A stretch of 24,354 nucleotides of DNA from a virus. The notes below the pieces were generated by a model, which saw only the letters and a list, made by a program, of their open reading frames with translations, did not search any database and had not been told where the DNA came from. The stretch lies in IMG/VR virus record IMGVR_UViG_3300048586_000149, positions 1-24,354 of that record. One strand, 5' to 3'. Position numbers and translations under genes: made by a program. Below, piece after piece: positions 1-6,081 of the stretch; positions within the stretch are counted from its first letter, which is position 1; each line of letters opens with the position of its first letter.

Positions 1-4
1 CGGG

Positions 5-33
5 TTCCTGGATACGCTGCGGCTTGTTACACT
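5..33 (+). promoter_or_regulatory. Possible promoter of the tRNA-Lys gene
   Basis: A weak -35 (TTCCTG, 5-10) and a -10-like TACACT (28-33) are spaced 17 bases apart. They are followed by a GC-rich stretch (36-41) resembling the discriminator of stable-RNA promoters. The predicted start would lie about 8 bases before the tRNA. The match to consensus is poor, so this is only a candidate. Confidence 0.3.
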
Positions 34-48
34 ATCCGCGCAGTTTCA

Positions 49-124
49 GGGCTGTTAGCTCAGTTGGTAGAGCAGTTGACTCTTAATCAATAGGTCGAAG
101 GTTCGAATCCTTCACAGCCCACCA
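49..124 (+). tRNA. tRNA-Lys, anticodon CTT
   Basis: A full cloverleaf can be drawn. The acceptor stem is GGGCTGT (49-55) paired with ACAGCCC (114-120), the D-arm contains AGCTCAGTTGGTAGAGC, the T-arm contains GGTTCGAATCC, and the encoded discriminator plus CCA is ACCA (121-124). The anticodon loop CTCTTAA gives anticodon CTT, which reads AAG (lysine). The sequence closely follows the known bacterial tRNA-Lys pattern. The gene is intact even though a prophage integrase lies 70 bases downstream, as expected when a phage integrates into a tRNA 3' end and restores it with its own copy of the core. Confidence 0.97.
85..124. other. Inferred prophage attachment site (integrase-proximal end) in the tRNA 3' half
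   Basis: The integrase gene ends 70 bases from the tRNA and is read toward it, the usual arrangement for tyrosine integrases that use the 3' half of a tRNA gene as attB. The second copy of the core would be at the other prophage end, which is not in the window. The exact core limits therefore cannot be set, and the given range is the typical anticodon-to-CCA portion. Confidence 0.4.
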
Positions 125-140
125 TATAGAACAAAGACTT

Positions 141-164
141 AGGCGTCCGAAAGGGCGCCTTTTT
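141..164 (+). terminator. Intrinsic terminator after tRNA-Lys
   Basis: An 8-bp stem (141-148 with 153-160, including one T-G pair) is closed by a GAAA tetraloop (149-152) and runs directly into a T tract (160-164). It ends the tRNA transcript. In the other direction there is no T tract, so it would not stop the integrase transcript. Confidence 0.85.
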
Positions 165-193
165 CGTTGCTCCGTAAAATTCCTCCGTAATAT

Positions 194-1345
194 TCACGGC
201 ATATCCGATGGTTTCACGACCGCCAGGCTGTGGTCGTAGACCTTCATCATGGCTTCGGTGACGCCGAGAGCTTGTTGCTTGTCGGCCTTGGTGCCGGCGG
301 TGTCGGTGCCGCCTTTGCGCTTGAGGTCGTGCAGGCTGAATCGCTGGTCTTCGGTGATGACCTGGTGCTCGACGCAACTGGCGATGAGCCGTTGCCAAGC
401 GCTATCGAGACCTGACTTGCTCAGCGGTTCGCCGTCTTCGCTGATGACCAGGAACCGGCGGTCGGCGTGGAGCTGTTCAGGTTGACGGCGTCTTTTGATG
501 ACAGCCGCCCGGTTGGCAAGCAGCGCGTCCCACGCAGCCCGGAGGCGCGGTGTCCACTCCACGATGTTGTTCTGGCTGCCCTTGCGGCGATCGGTGCGCA
601 GGCCGGCGACCTCTCCCTGGGCTTCAACCAGCGTATTGGTCTCGATGCCGCGCAGCCGGCACAGGTAGCCGATTTCGGCCACTGCCCACAGGTAGGGCGG
701 CACGGACCCCTTGCTGTGCGCCTTCAAGCCCGCACCGTGGCGTGCGTAGCCCACGACGGCGGCATACACGTCCGGTGCCGGCAACCTGCGCCGCTGGCGT
801 TCCTTGGCCTGCAGGATCCCGCGTGCGGGGTTGTCCTTGATGCCCAGATGCGGCCCGGCCCATTTGTAGACCCCCCGCAAATAGCGCAGCACGTGGTTCG
901 CCTTGGATGGCGTGCCCTGCTTGACGATCTTCTCGTGCATGGCCTGCACGTGGGGCTGGGCCAGGCGTGCCGCCACGAGCGCGCCGACCTTTATGCCCAG
1001 CTTGGTTGGGAAGTCCTGCACGATGGCACGGCAGACCTCATAGTCGCGCTTGGTAGCAGCCGCTAGACCTTTGAAATGGGTGCTGTCGTGGAACTTGGCC
1101 AGCATCCACTCCACGGTGCCGTGGGTGGGGCCGCCTTTGCCTTCCTCGACGAACCGGTGCAGGTCGGAGTTGCGGGCAGTGGGCCCGGCGATGGTTTCGC
1201 GGGCGGGCTTGCCTTCCTTGGTGACAAAGACGAACCAGCGGCCGTTGCCAGACGGATCCCAGTACACACCTGTCGGCAGCGCGGCCTGGTCGATGTGGCC
1301 CGGGATGCTGGGGTTGTGCTTACGGATGCGGCCGCGGGGTGGCAT
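194..1345 (-). CDS. int: Phage tyrosine recombinase (integrase)
   Basis: This 383-residue protein is the site-specific recombinase expected to insert the prophage into, and with an excisionase remove it from, the adjacent tRNA-Lys gene. The N-terminal part carries an arm-type/core-binding region. The catalytic half shows the first Arg in CRLRGIE, a beta-hairpin Lys region (DRRKGSQN), the SLHDLKRKG box and the nucleophile region VYDHS near the C-terminus. In the HxxR box the residue after HDL is Lys with Arg next to it, a variant I associate with a subgroup of proteobacterial prophage integrases. Its ATG overlaps the stop of the upstream gene (TAATG). It is the last gene of the leftward operon, so integrase would be made when that operon is expressed. 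Confidence 0.93.
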   Translation of the reverse strand: MPPRGRIRKHNPSIPGHIDQAALPTGVYWDPSGNGRWFVFVTKEGKPARETIAGPTARNSDLHRFVEEGKGGPTHGTVEWMLAKFHDSTHFKGLAAATKRDYEVCRAIVQDFPTKLGIKVGALVAARLAQPHVQAMHEKIVKQGTPSKANHVLRYLRGVYKWAGPHLGIKDNPARGILQAKERQRRRLPAPDVYAAVVGYARHGAGLKAHSKGSVPPYLWAVAEIGYLCRLRGIETNTLVEAQGEVAGLRTDRRKGSQNNIVEWTPRLRAAWDALLANRAAVIKRRRQPEQLHADRRFLVISEDGEPLSKSGLDSAWQRLIASCVEHQVITEDQRFSLHDLKRKGGTDTAGTKADKQQALGVTEAMMKVYDHSLAVVKPSDMP

Positions 1346-1608
1346 TAGGCGAGGTGCCGCCAGCCTGGATGGCCCTTCCGCTTTGCCTGTTGGCGCAGGT
1401 CCTCGATGCGTTTCATGCTGGGCGCAAGCATGCGAAGTGAACGTCGGAAGTGTTTCGAGGCTTCCATGGTCGCTGTGAATTGTGTTGCGGCGAGAGCGGC
1501 CGCGTGGGTGGAGACGGAAAGGGAATCAAAAGCGAGTACCAACGGTCCTCTGACTGTCCCGATCAGTGACCTAATGCCCTTTTCATCAACCGAGTAGATG
1601 CTGTTCAT
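1345..1608 (-). CDS. Hypothetical protein, 87 aa
   Basis: A small protein of unknown function is encoded immediately upstream of integrase and overlaps it by one base (TAATG), so the two are probably translationally coupled. It begins MNSIYSVDEKG and has a basic C-terminal third (KHFRRSLRM, RQQAKRKGH). No signal peptide, membrane segment or metal motif is visible. Location and charge are compatible with a small DNA- or RNA-binding accessory protein, but no family is recognised. The start is the only plausible ATG in the frame. Confidence 0.65.
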   Translation of the reverse strand: MNSIYSVDEKGIRSLIGTVRGPLVLAFDSLSVSTHAAALAATQFTATMEASKHFRRSLRMLAPSMKRIEDLRQQAKRKGHPGWRHLA

Positions 1609-1619
1609 TGGCTCCCGCC

Positions 1620-1829
1620 TCAGAGAATATCGGATTGGTAGGGTGAAGCATCGTCATTCGCCGCGACTATGCCAAGAGCCTTGTTCAATGCATCCAAGGT
1701 AGTCCAAACGCCGCCACGGCAGCCCTTGACGGGCACGCCGTTGTCCTTGGCCCACCGTTCTACATCGGCCCGGCGGTCGAAGCCGCTGAGCTTTTGCAGG
1801 TCGGGGAACTCGAGGACGGGGCCGATCAT
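1620..1829 (-). CDS. Small DUF4224-like protein, possible excisionase
   Basis: This 69-residue protein has the pattern LQKLSGFDRRADVERWAKDN followed by GVPVKG and a tryptophan-containing strand. By eye it resembles the short DUF4224-type proteins often encoded beside prophage integrases, where a helix-turn-helix is followed by a short beta strand. Recombination directionality factors (Xis) are usually this size and in this position, so an excisionase role is plausible but is inferred from context only. Its ATG lies one base after the stop of the ParB-like gene (TGACATG), which indicates co-translation. Confidence 0.65.
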   Translation of the reverse strand: MIGPVLEFPDLQKLSGFDRRADVERWAKDNGVPVKGCRGGVWTTLDALNKALGIVAANDDASPYQSDIL

Positions 1830-1830
1830 G

Positions 1831-3807
1831 TCAGCCGGCCGCCTTCTTGGCCACGACCTTTTTGGCTGCCTTCTTCACGGCTTTCTTGGCGGCCTTCTTC
1901 GCCGCGGGTTTCTTGGCCGTTGGCTTCTTGGCTTTTGCCGGAGCATCGGCAACTGGCGCCGTGGCTTTCTTCTTGCCGTAGTCCGCGCCGCGCAGCAGCT
2001 TGGGCAGCCATCCGGTACCAGCCAGCAGTTTGCCGGCGGTGGCCACTCGCTCAGCCTTCTTCAGACCGGTGAGCGTGGCCGCCGCGTCCTTGCCCTTTGC
2101 TTCGGTAACGGCCTGCACGACCAGGTCGCCATGGATCCGGCCGAGGAAGTCATCGACCGTTGGATTCCAGTGGTCCGCCATGTCGAAGCCGACGATCTGG
2201 TGGATGTCCGCAACCGTTTCGTGGCCATCGCGGTAGGCGGTGATGCCGTCGAAGCTGTTGGCCACCAGCAACGCCAGAATATCCAGGCGCTGTGCATCAG
2301 TCTGTGCCATCAGCCATTGCAGCGTGTCGCGCTTGGGAATGGCGGACAGCTTCTTAACTTCATCTGCAAGCGCAGTGCGCACCGCCTTGTGCACGTCGGC
2401 TACCTTTGCGGCCTCACTGGTGCGGCCGGTGTCGATGCACACTCCGTTGCGGCCATAGGTGTTGGGCCAGTGGCTCTGCAGAAGTCGGTGGATCAGCAGG
2501 CACAGTGCCAACGTGGGGTCGCGGATGATGTGGAGCCGCGCCACTTCGCTGCGGTGTGCGGCCAGCGAAGTGCGAACGGCGTCGCTCAAATCGGCTTTCT
2601 TGGGCTTTTCCTGCTTGGCATTGGCGGCCGGTGCCCCGGATACCTTGCCGTCTTTACCGGCTTTTTCGCCAGGGCGGAGGCGTGCATAGCTGACATTTAG
2701 GCCGCTGTTGTCGGTGAACACTAGGACGCCTGATTTGCCTTTGACCTCATCCGGGTAGACCTGCACCATGCGATCGTCGATATCAGAAAGCTCAGCTTCA
2801 ATCCGCTGCAGTTCATCCTGGAGAGAGTTCTTTTCTTCCTCAGACAGACTGTCCTCATCGATGTCGTAGATCTCGGTCTGGCGCGCATCAAGCACGGCGT
2901 GGCGCGCTTCATCTTCAAGCGTGCCGAACAGTTCGGGCGGTTCTTGGCCCGCAAACAGCAGTCGCGGAAACTCGGCCCGCTCTTCATATGCCATGTTGAT
3001 GCGGGCCTCGGCCCACGACCAGCCCGCATCACGGTGCTGCTGTGCGATAGCTTCCAGCTTGTCCATTGCCAGGGAATCCAGCAATGCGAGATTGGTCAAG
3101 CGCACGTCGTCGTTGAACAGGTTGCGCTGCACGCGGCCGCCGGCGGATTCGTAGGCGTCCAAGCCCACGAAGGTGGCCAGCGCCTCGCCGGCGCCGATTG
3201 AATCGCGGGCAAGGTACTTGCGCAGCGCATGCGGTTGCCGCTCCCAGTCGCCGGCTGCGGTCTCCCACGCCTGGCGCTGCATTTCGTGGTTGTCGGTGCT
3301 GGCCAGCGCGACCAGCTGGTCGAGCGTCATGCCGTCTTCGCGGTACAGCTCAAACAGTTCCGGCCGCACGTTTGCCAGCTTGAGACGCTGCGCGATGTAT
3401 CGCGGGCTCTTGCCGAAGCGCGTGGCGATTTCGTCGACGGTGTTGCCGTCATCCACCAGGCGCTTGAACGCCACGAATTCATCGGCCGGATGCATGGCCA
3501 TGCGTATGATGTTGGCGCTGAGGCCCGCTTCCACGGCGTTGTCGGCATCGACGATCTTGCACGGCACCTCGCGCAGGGCGGCGGGAAGGCGGCCGTCTTC
3601 GTCCATCTGGTGCAGAGCGCGCAGGCGACGGCCGCCGTCCTCCACGTAGTACAGGCCATCGTTGCCGGCCGTCACCACCAGGTTGTTGAGCACGCCTTCC
3701 GCCTCAAGGCTGGCCATCAGGTCATCGATGTCGGTGCTGCCGGTCTTGCGGACGTTGCTGGGCGAAAAGCGCAGGTCTTGCAGGGCAATCTGTTGGATTT
3801 GGGTCAT
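1831..3807 (-). CDS. ParB-like DNA-binding protein with lysine/alanine-rich tail
   Basis: The 658-residue product starts with a ParB/Srx-type N-terminal domain (about residues 1-100, including EDGGRRLRAL and the conserved SANIIRMAMHP). A helix-turn-helix of the KorB/ParB kind follows (about 110-150, TVDEIATRFGKSPRYIAQRL). The middle is acidic and helical. The last 50 or so residues are repeats of KKAAKK, a histone-H1-like tail that should bind DNA non-specifically. No ParA partner is present in the window, so classical partition is unproven, and such proteins can also act as regulators or nucleases. The ATG overlaps the RT stop (ATGA) and is preceded by AGGAG, which couples it to the DGR. Confidence 0.85.
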   Translation of the reverse strand: MTQIQQIALQDLRFSPSNVRKTGSTDIDDLMASLEAEGVLNNLVVTAGNDGLYYVEDGGRRLRALHQMDEDGRLPAALREVPCKIVDADNAVEAGLSANIIRMAMHPADEFVAFKRLVDDGNTVDEIATRFGKSPRYIAQRLKLANVRPELFELYREDGMTLDQLVALASTDNHEMQRQAWETAAGDWERQPHALRKYLARDSIGAGEALATFVGLDAYESAGGRVQRNLFNDDVRLTNLALLDSLAMDKLEAIAQQHRDAGWSWAEARINMAYEERAEFPRLLFAGQEPPELFGTLEDEARHAVLDARQTEIYDIDEDSLSEEEKNSLQDELQRIEAELSDIDDRMVQVYPDEVKGKSGVLVFTDNSGLNVSYARLRPGEKAGKDGKVSGAPAANAKQEKPKKADLSDAVRTSLAAHRSEVARLHIIRDPTLALCLLIHRLLQSHWPNTYGRNGVCIDTGRTSEAAKVADVHKAVRTALADEVKKLSAIPKRDTLQWLMAQTDAQRLDILALLVANSFDGITAYRDGHETVADIHQIVGFDMADHWNPTVDDFLGRIHGDLVVQAVTEAKGKDAAATLTGLKKAERVATAGKLLAGTGWLPKLLRGADYGKKKATAPVADAPAKAKKPTAKKPAAKKAAKKAVKKAAKKVVAKKAAG

Positions 3808-5159
3808 GGTGTGCAGCTCCTATAGGGAATGGAAATGCGCCTGCCTTCCAGGCGGTGAGAGAAACGCCGCGGGAGTGCGGCGGCGGTGATCCAGGGAAAA
3901 CGGCTGTGCAGTGCCTGCTGCAGGCGGTGGCTGTTGGCGTGACGCAAGTGGCCCTGGTAGCTGGCAAGCACACTGCCGATGCGGCGGAAGTCGTCAGGCG
4001 TGCCCTGCAGCTGGTCGCCGCGCACGTGATCGCGTTCCCATGCCTGCAGGGTTTCGCGTGCATGCACCACCACGCGACGGCGTGCCAGCGTGTGCGTGGG
4101 GTGGATGACGTAGCCGAGGAAGTCGATGCCGTCGCCCAGCGGGCGCAGCCTGATGTCCGCCTTCAATGCCAGGCGCAGGTGAGCGTGCAGGAACTGCTCG
4201 ATGCGCGCTTGCCAGCTGGCCAGCTGTGCGCGGTCGTGGTGCACCAGCACGAAGTCATCCACGTACCGCAGGTAGCGAGTGGCCTTGAGCTCGTGCTTGA
4301 CGAACTGGTCCAGCGCGTCCAGGTATACGTTGGCGAAGAACTGGCTGGACAGGTTGCCGATGGGCAGGCCGAAGCCGGCAGGCGCATTGCACAGCCGCTT
4401 GTGCGCCGGCACCGCGGCCAGTTCCTCTGGCGTGGCACGCAGATCCACGCCGGCACGCACGGGGTCACGGCGCAGCAGCGCATGCGTGACGTGCTGGGCT
4501 TCGGCGCCGATGCCAGCACGCTGCAGGACGGGCTTCAGGTGCGCCCACAGCGTGGGACGGTGGATGCTGTTGAAGAAGTTGGCGATATCCAACTGCAGGT
4601 AGTAGCCGCCGCGTTGACCGCTGTGCACCTGGCGCACGAACGCCTGCAGCCTGCGCACGGCGGCATGACTGCCCTTGCCGACACGGTTGGCGTAGCTGTC
4701 GTGGATGAAGCGCGGTTCGTAGATGGCTTCCAGCTGCGGCACCAGCCAGTGGTGCACGACGCGGTCGGCGAAGTCCGGTGCGTGGATCTCGCGGGCCTTG
4801 GGGCGCGTGGCGATGAAACAGGTGGAACGGCGTGGAGCCCAGGTGTTGCTCTGGATCTGCGCCTGCAGGTGCAGCAGGCCATCCATCCAGCGGCTGTCGA
4901 AGCGCAGCTGGTTGTGGCTGGGCACTTTCTGCCGGCGCGCACGACGCCAGGCACGGTAGAGCGATTGCAGCGGTACAGCCCCCTGAAACTCACTGGCACG
5001 ACGCACGGCCAACGCGAACCCGTTGTTGTTGCGGTGGTTGTTGTTGACGTTGCCGTTGTTGAAATTGACGTTCCACGCGGACGCCGAAGACCAGGCAGCC
5101 GCTTCCCCGCGCTCTTGCGACCCAGCCGCACATCCGTGTTGGTAGCGTGGCGTCGTCAT
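3804..5159 (-). CDS. Reverse transcriptase of a diversity-generating retroelement
   Basis: A 451-residue RT. It shows QLDIANFFNSIH (first catalytic Asp, D191), GLPIGNLSSQ (264-273), YVDD (299-302; two catalytic Asp) and FLGY (347-350). The IGxxxSQ motif in place of the QGxxxSP of group II introns marks DGR-type enzymes. It would copy the TR RNA into cDNA with errors at adenines. The chosen ATG (5157-5159) overlaps the avd stop (ATGA). Starting there, residues 20-56 are encoded by the template repeat itself, giving an Asn-rich N-terminal arm, and the RT fold begins directly after it (SLYRAWRRAR, 67-76). A start inside or just after the TR (for example the GTG of AVRRAS) is possible, but I see no good ribosome site there. 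The stop overlaps the ParB-like gene (ATGA). Confidence 0.95.
   Translation of the reverse strand: MTTPRYQHGCAAGSQERGEAAAWSSASAWNVNFNNGNVNNNHRNNNGFALAVRRASEFQGAVPLQSLYRAWRRARRQKVPSHNQLRFDSRWMDGLLHLQAQIQSNTWAPRRSTCFIATRPKAREIHAPDFADRVVHHWLVPQLEAIYEPRFIHDSYANRVGKGSHAAVRRLQAFVRQVHSGQRGGYYLQLDIANFFNSIHRPTLWAHLKPVLQRAGIGAEAQHVTHALLRRDPVRAGVDLRATPEELAAVPAHKRLCNAPAGFGLPIGNLSSQFFANVYLDALDQFVKHELKATRYLRYVDDFVLVHHDRAQLASWQARIEQFLHAHLRLALKADIRLRPLGDGIDFLGYVIHPTHTLARRRVVVHARETLQAWERDHVRGDQLQGTPDDFRRIGSVLASYQGHLRHANSHRLQQALHSRFPWITAAALPRRFSHRLEGRRISIPYRSCTP
4992..5101 (-). repeat. DGR template repeat (TR)
   Basis: This 110-bp segment is the non-varying master copy. On the coding strand, 23 adenines are packed into a 50-base block (5023-5072), flanked by 29 bases without A on one side (5073-5101) and 28 bases without A on the other (4995-5022). 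The block encodes twelve AAY or CAC codons (Asn x11, His x1), with every A at codon position 1 or 2. It aligns without gaps to VR1 (offset 637) and VR2 (offset 1096). It lies within the RT frame and shares the reading frame of the VRs. The A-free stretch at the low-coordinate end, finishing in GTGCCAGT, is the likely template copy of the initiation-of-mutagenic-homology site. Confidence 0.95.
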
Positions 5160-5599
5160 TGATTGGCCCCCGTGGAGGCGGCGCAGGTACTCAGTTTCTT
5201 GCCACGCTGCACGACGGCATTGCTGCCTGATGCACTCTGGGCTTGGGGGTTGGCGAACTGCCGGCGCCATCCGCCGGCTTGTGCACCCAGGCCGTGCGCC
5301 TGGCGTGCCAATTCTTCGAACTGGGCAAAGCTGTTGAACGCATGCAGCAGCTTCGCCGTCTGCATGTACTGCTTCAGCTCATCTATGGCCCACACCAGCT
5401 GTTCCACCCACCGCCGTTGGTGTGCACGGTCGCGCCATGCACGGCTGGCCACGCGGTAGACCGACATGGCCTGCGTGCGCAGGTCCGCGCCGATCTGGTA
5501 GCGGTGGTAGCGAGGAAAGCGGCGCACCGCGTTCTCGATATCCACAAGCAAGCGCTCGGCGGCCTTGACGATGGGTGGGAGCTGGAAACGTGAGGGCAT
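5156..5599 (-). CDS. avd: Avd-like DGR accessory protein
   Basis: A 147-residue, Arg-rich, mostly helical protein encoded between the last target gene and the RT, the position of avd in the Bordetella phage BPP-1 retroelement. The helices run about 5-25 (VKAAERLLVDIENAVRRFP), 33-57 (YQIGADLRTQAMSVYRVASR), 60-85 and 86-105, matching the four-helix-bundle pattern of the bAvd/S23-like family. Avd forms a pentamer that binds the RT and the TR RNA and is needed for cDNA synthesis in the characterised system; that role is inferred here. The last 40 residues are low-complexity and probably reflect constraint as part of the TR RNA. The stop overlaps the RT start (ATGA). No strong ribosome site precedes the ATG. 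Confidence 0.88.
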   Translation of the reverse strand: MPSRFQLPPIVKAAERLLVDIENAVRRFPRYHRYQIGADLRTQAMSVYRVASRAWRDRAHQRRWVEQLVWAIDELKQYMQTAKLLHAFNSFAQFEELARQAHGLGAQAGGWRRQFANPQAQSASGSNAVVQRGKKLSTCAASTGANQ

Positions 5600-5622
5600 G
5601 ATGAGATCAGCAGAAAGTCAAA

Positions 5623-6048
5623 TTACTGACTGGCACGACGCACGGCCAACGCGAACCCGAGGCTGGAGCGGCGGAAGCTGCTGACGTAGCCGTAGCTGAA
5701 ATCGACGAACCACGCGGACGCCGAAGACCAGGCAGCCGGCGTCTTCGACCAGTACCAATCGCTCTGGATGTTGGTGAAGAAGTCGGTGTTGATGGCCGGC
5801 TGGTAGCGCGTGCGATCGATGAGCAGCTGCAGCTCTTCGATGGTGGGCAGATCCCAGTCGGTCTTGCCCAGCAGGTCGAGTGCACTGGCGCGTGCCTGCA
5901 GGTCTTCCTGGGACTCTTCTTCTTCGTTGATCTGGGTGGCGCTGAATTGCAAGCCAAGGCCGGCAACTTCCACTGCAACCCATTCGATGGCGTCGTTGGG
6001 CAGCGGCTGGCCGTCGGCGCCGATTTTGATGAGGGTGATAGGTGACAT
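5623..6048 (-). CDS. DGR target protein 1 (DUF1566/C-type-lectin-like, variable C-terminus)
   Basis: The 141-residue product has an N-terminal part (1-60) with an acidic stretch NEEEESQEDL and no signal peptide. A shortened DUF1566 (Lcl C-terminal) domain follows, with the core WDLPTIEELQLLID (65-78), PAINTDFF and WYWSKTPAAW. Residues 104-140 are encoded by VR1; the variable residues lie between SASAW and GFALAVRRAS, ending four bases before the stop. This fold displays randomised side chains on a rigid scaffold in known DGR targets. I chose ATG 6048 because AGGAG lies 7 bases before it; an upstream in-frame Met (6081) would run into the preceding gene. The C-terminal domain is paralogous to target protein 2. 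The ligand is unknown. Confidence 0.9.
   Translation of the reverse strand: MSPITLIKIGADGQPLPNDAIEWVAVEVAGLGLQFSATQINEEEESQEDLQARASALDLLGKTDWDLPTIEELQLLIDRTRYQPAINTDFFTNIQSDWYWSKTPAAWSSASAWFVDFSYGYVSSFRRSSLGFALAVRRASQ
5629..5738 (-). repeat. DGR variable repeat 1 (VR1)
   Basis: This is a gap-free 110-bp copy of the TR. It differs at 16 positions, all of which are A in the coding-strand TR (A to T 8, A to G 6, A to C 2). The two A-free flanks are identical to the TR. Translation of the variable block replaces Asn/His codons by Phe, Asp, Ser, Tyr, Leu and Arg. Beyond the TR-matching end, VR1 and VR2 share eight further bases that the TR lacks (AATTACTG on the plus strand, 5621-5628). Confidence 0.96.
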
Positions 6049-6081
6049 GGTGATGCTCCTGTTGATGATCAAAAAGGCCAA

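Noticed and set aside
87-398. Minus-strand frame ending in the residues VGCEGFEPSTY
   Set aside because: It reads the tRNA backwards, a common false protein ending, and overlaps the integrase in another frame with biased composition.
3804-5159. RT as part of a retron, group II intron or abortive-infection system
   Set aside because: There is no retron ncRNA signature, no maturase/HNH domain and no intron ends. TR/VR repeats with adenine-only differences, an Avd-like gene and the IGxxxSQ motif point to a DGR.
3855-5162. 435-codon open frame on the plus strand
   Set aside because: It is exactly antisense to the RT gene, which has clear catalytic motifs; long antisense frames are expected in GC-rich DNA.
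5623-6081. Longer version of target protein 1 starting at 6081
   Set aside because: The extra 11 residues begin in the stop region of target 2 and lack a ribosome site, whereas ATG 6048 has AGGAG at 7 bases.
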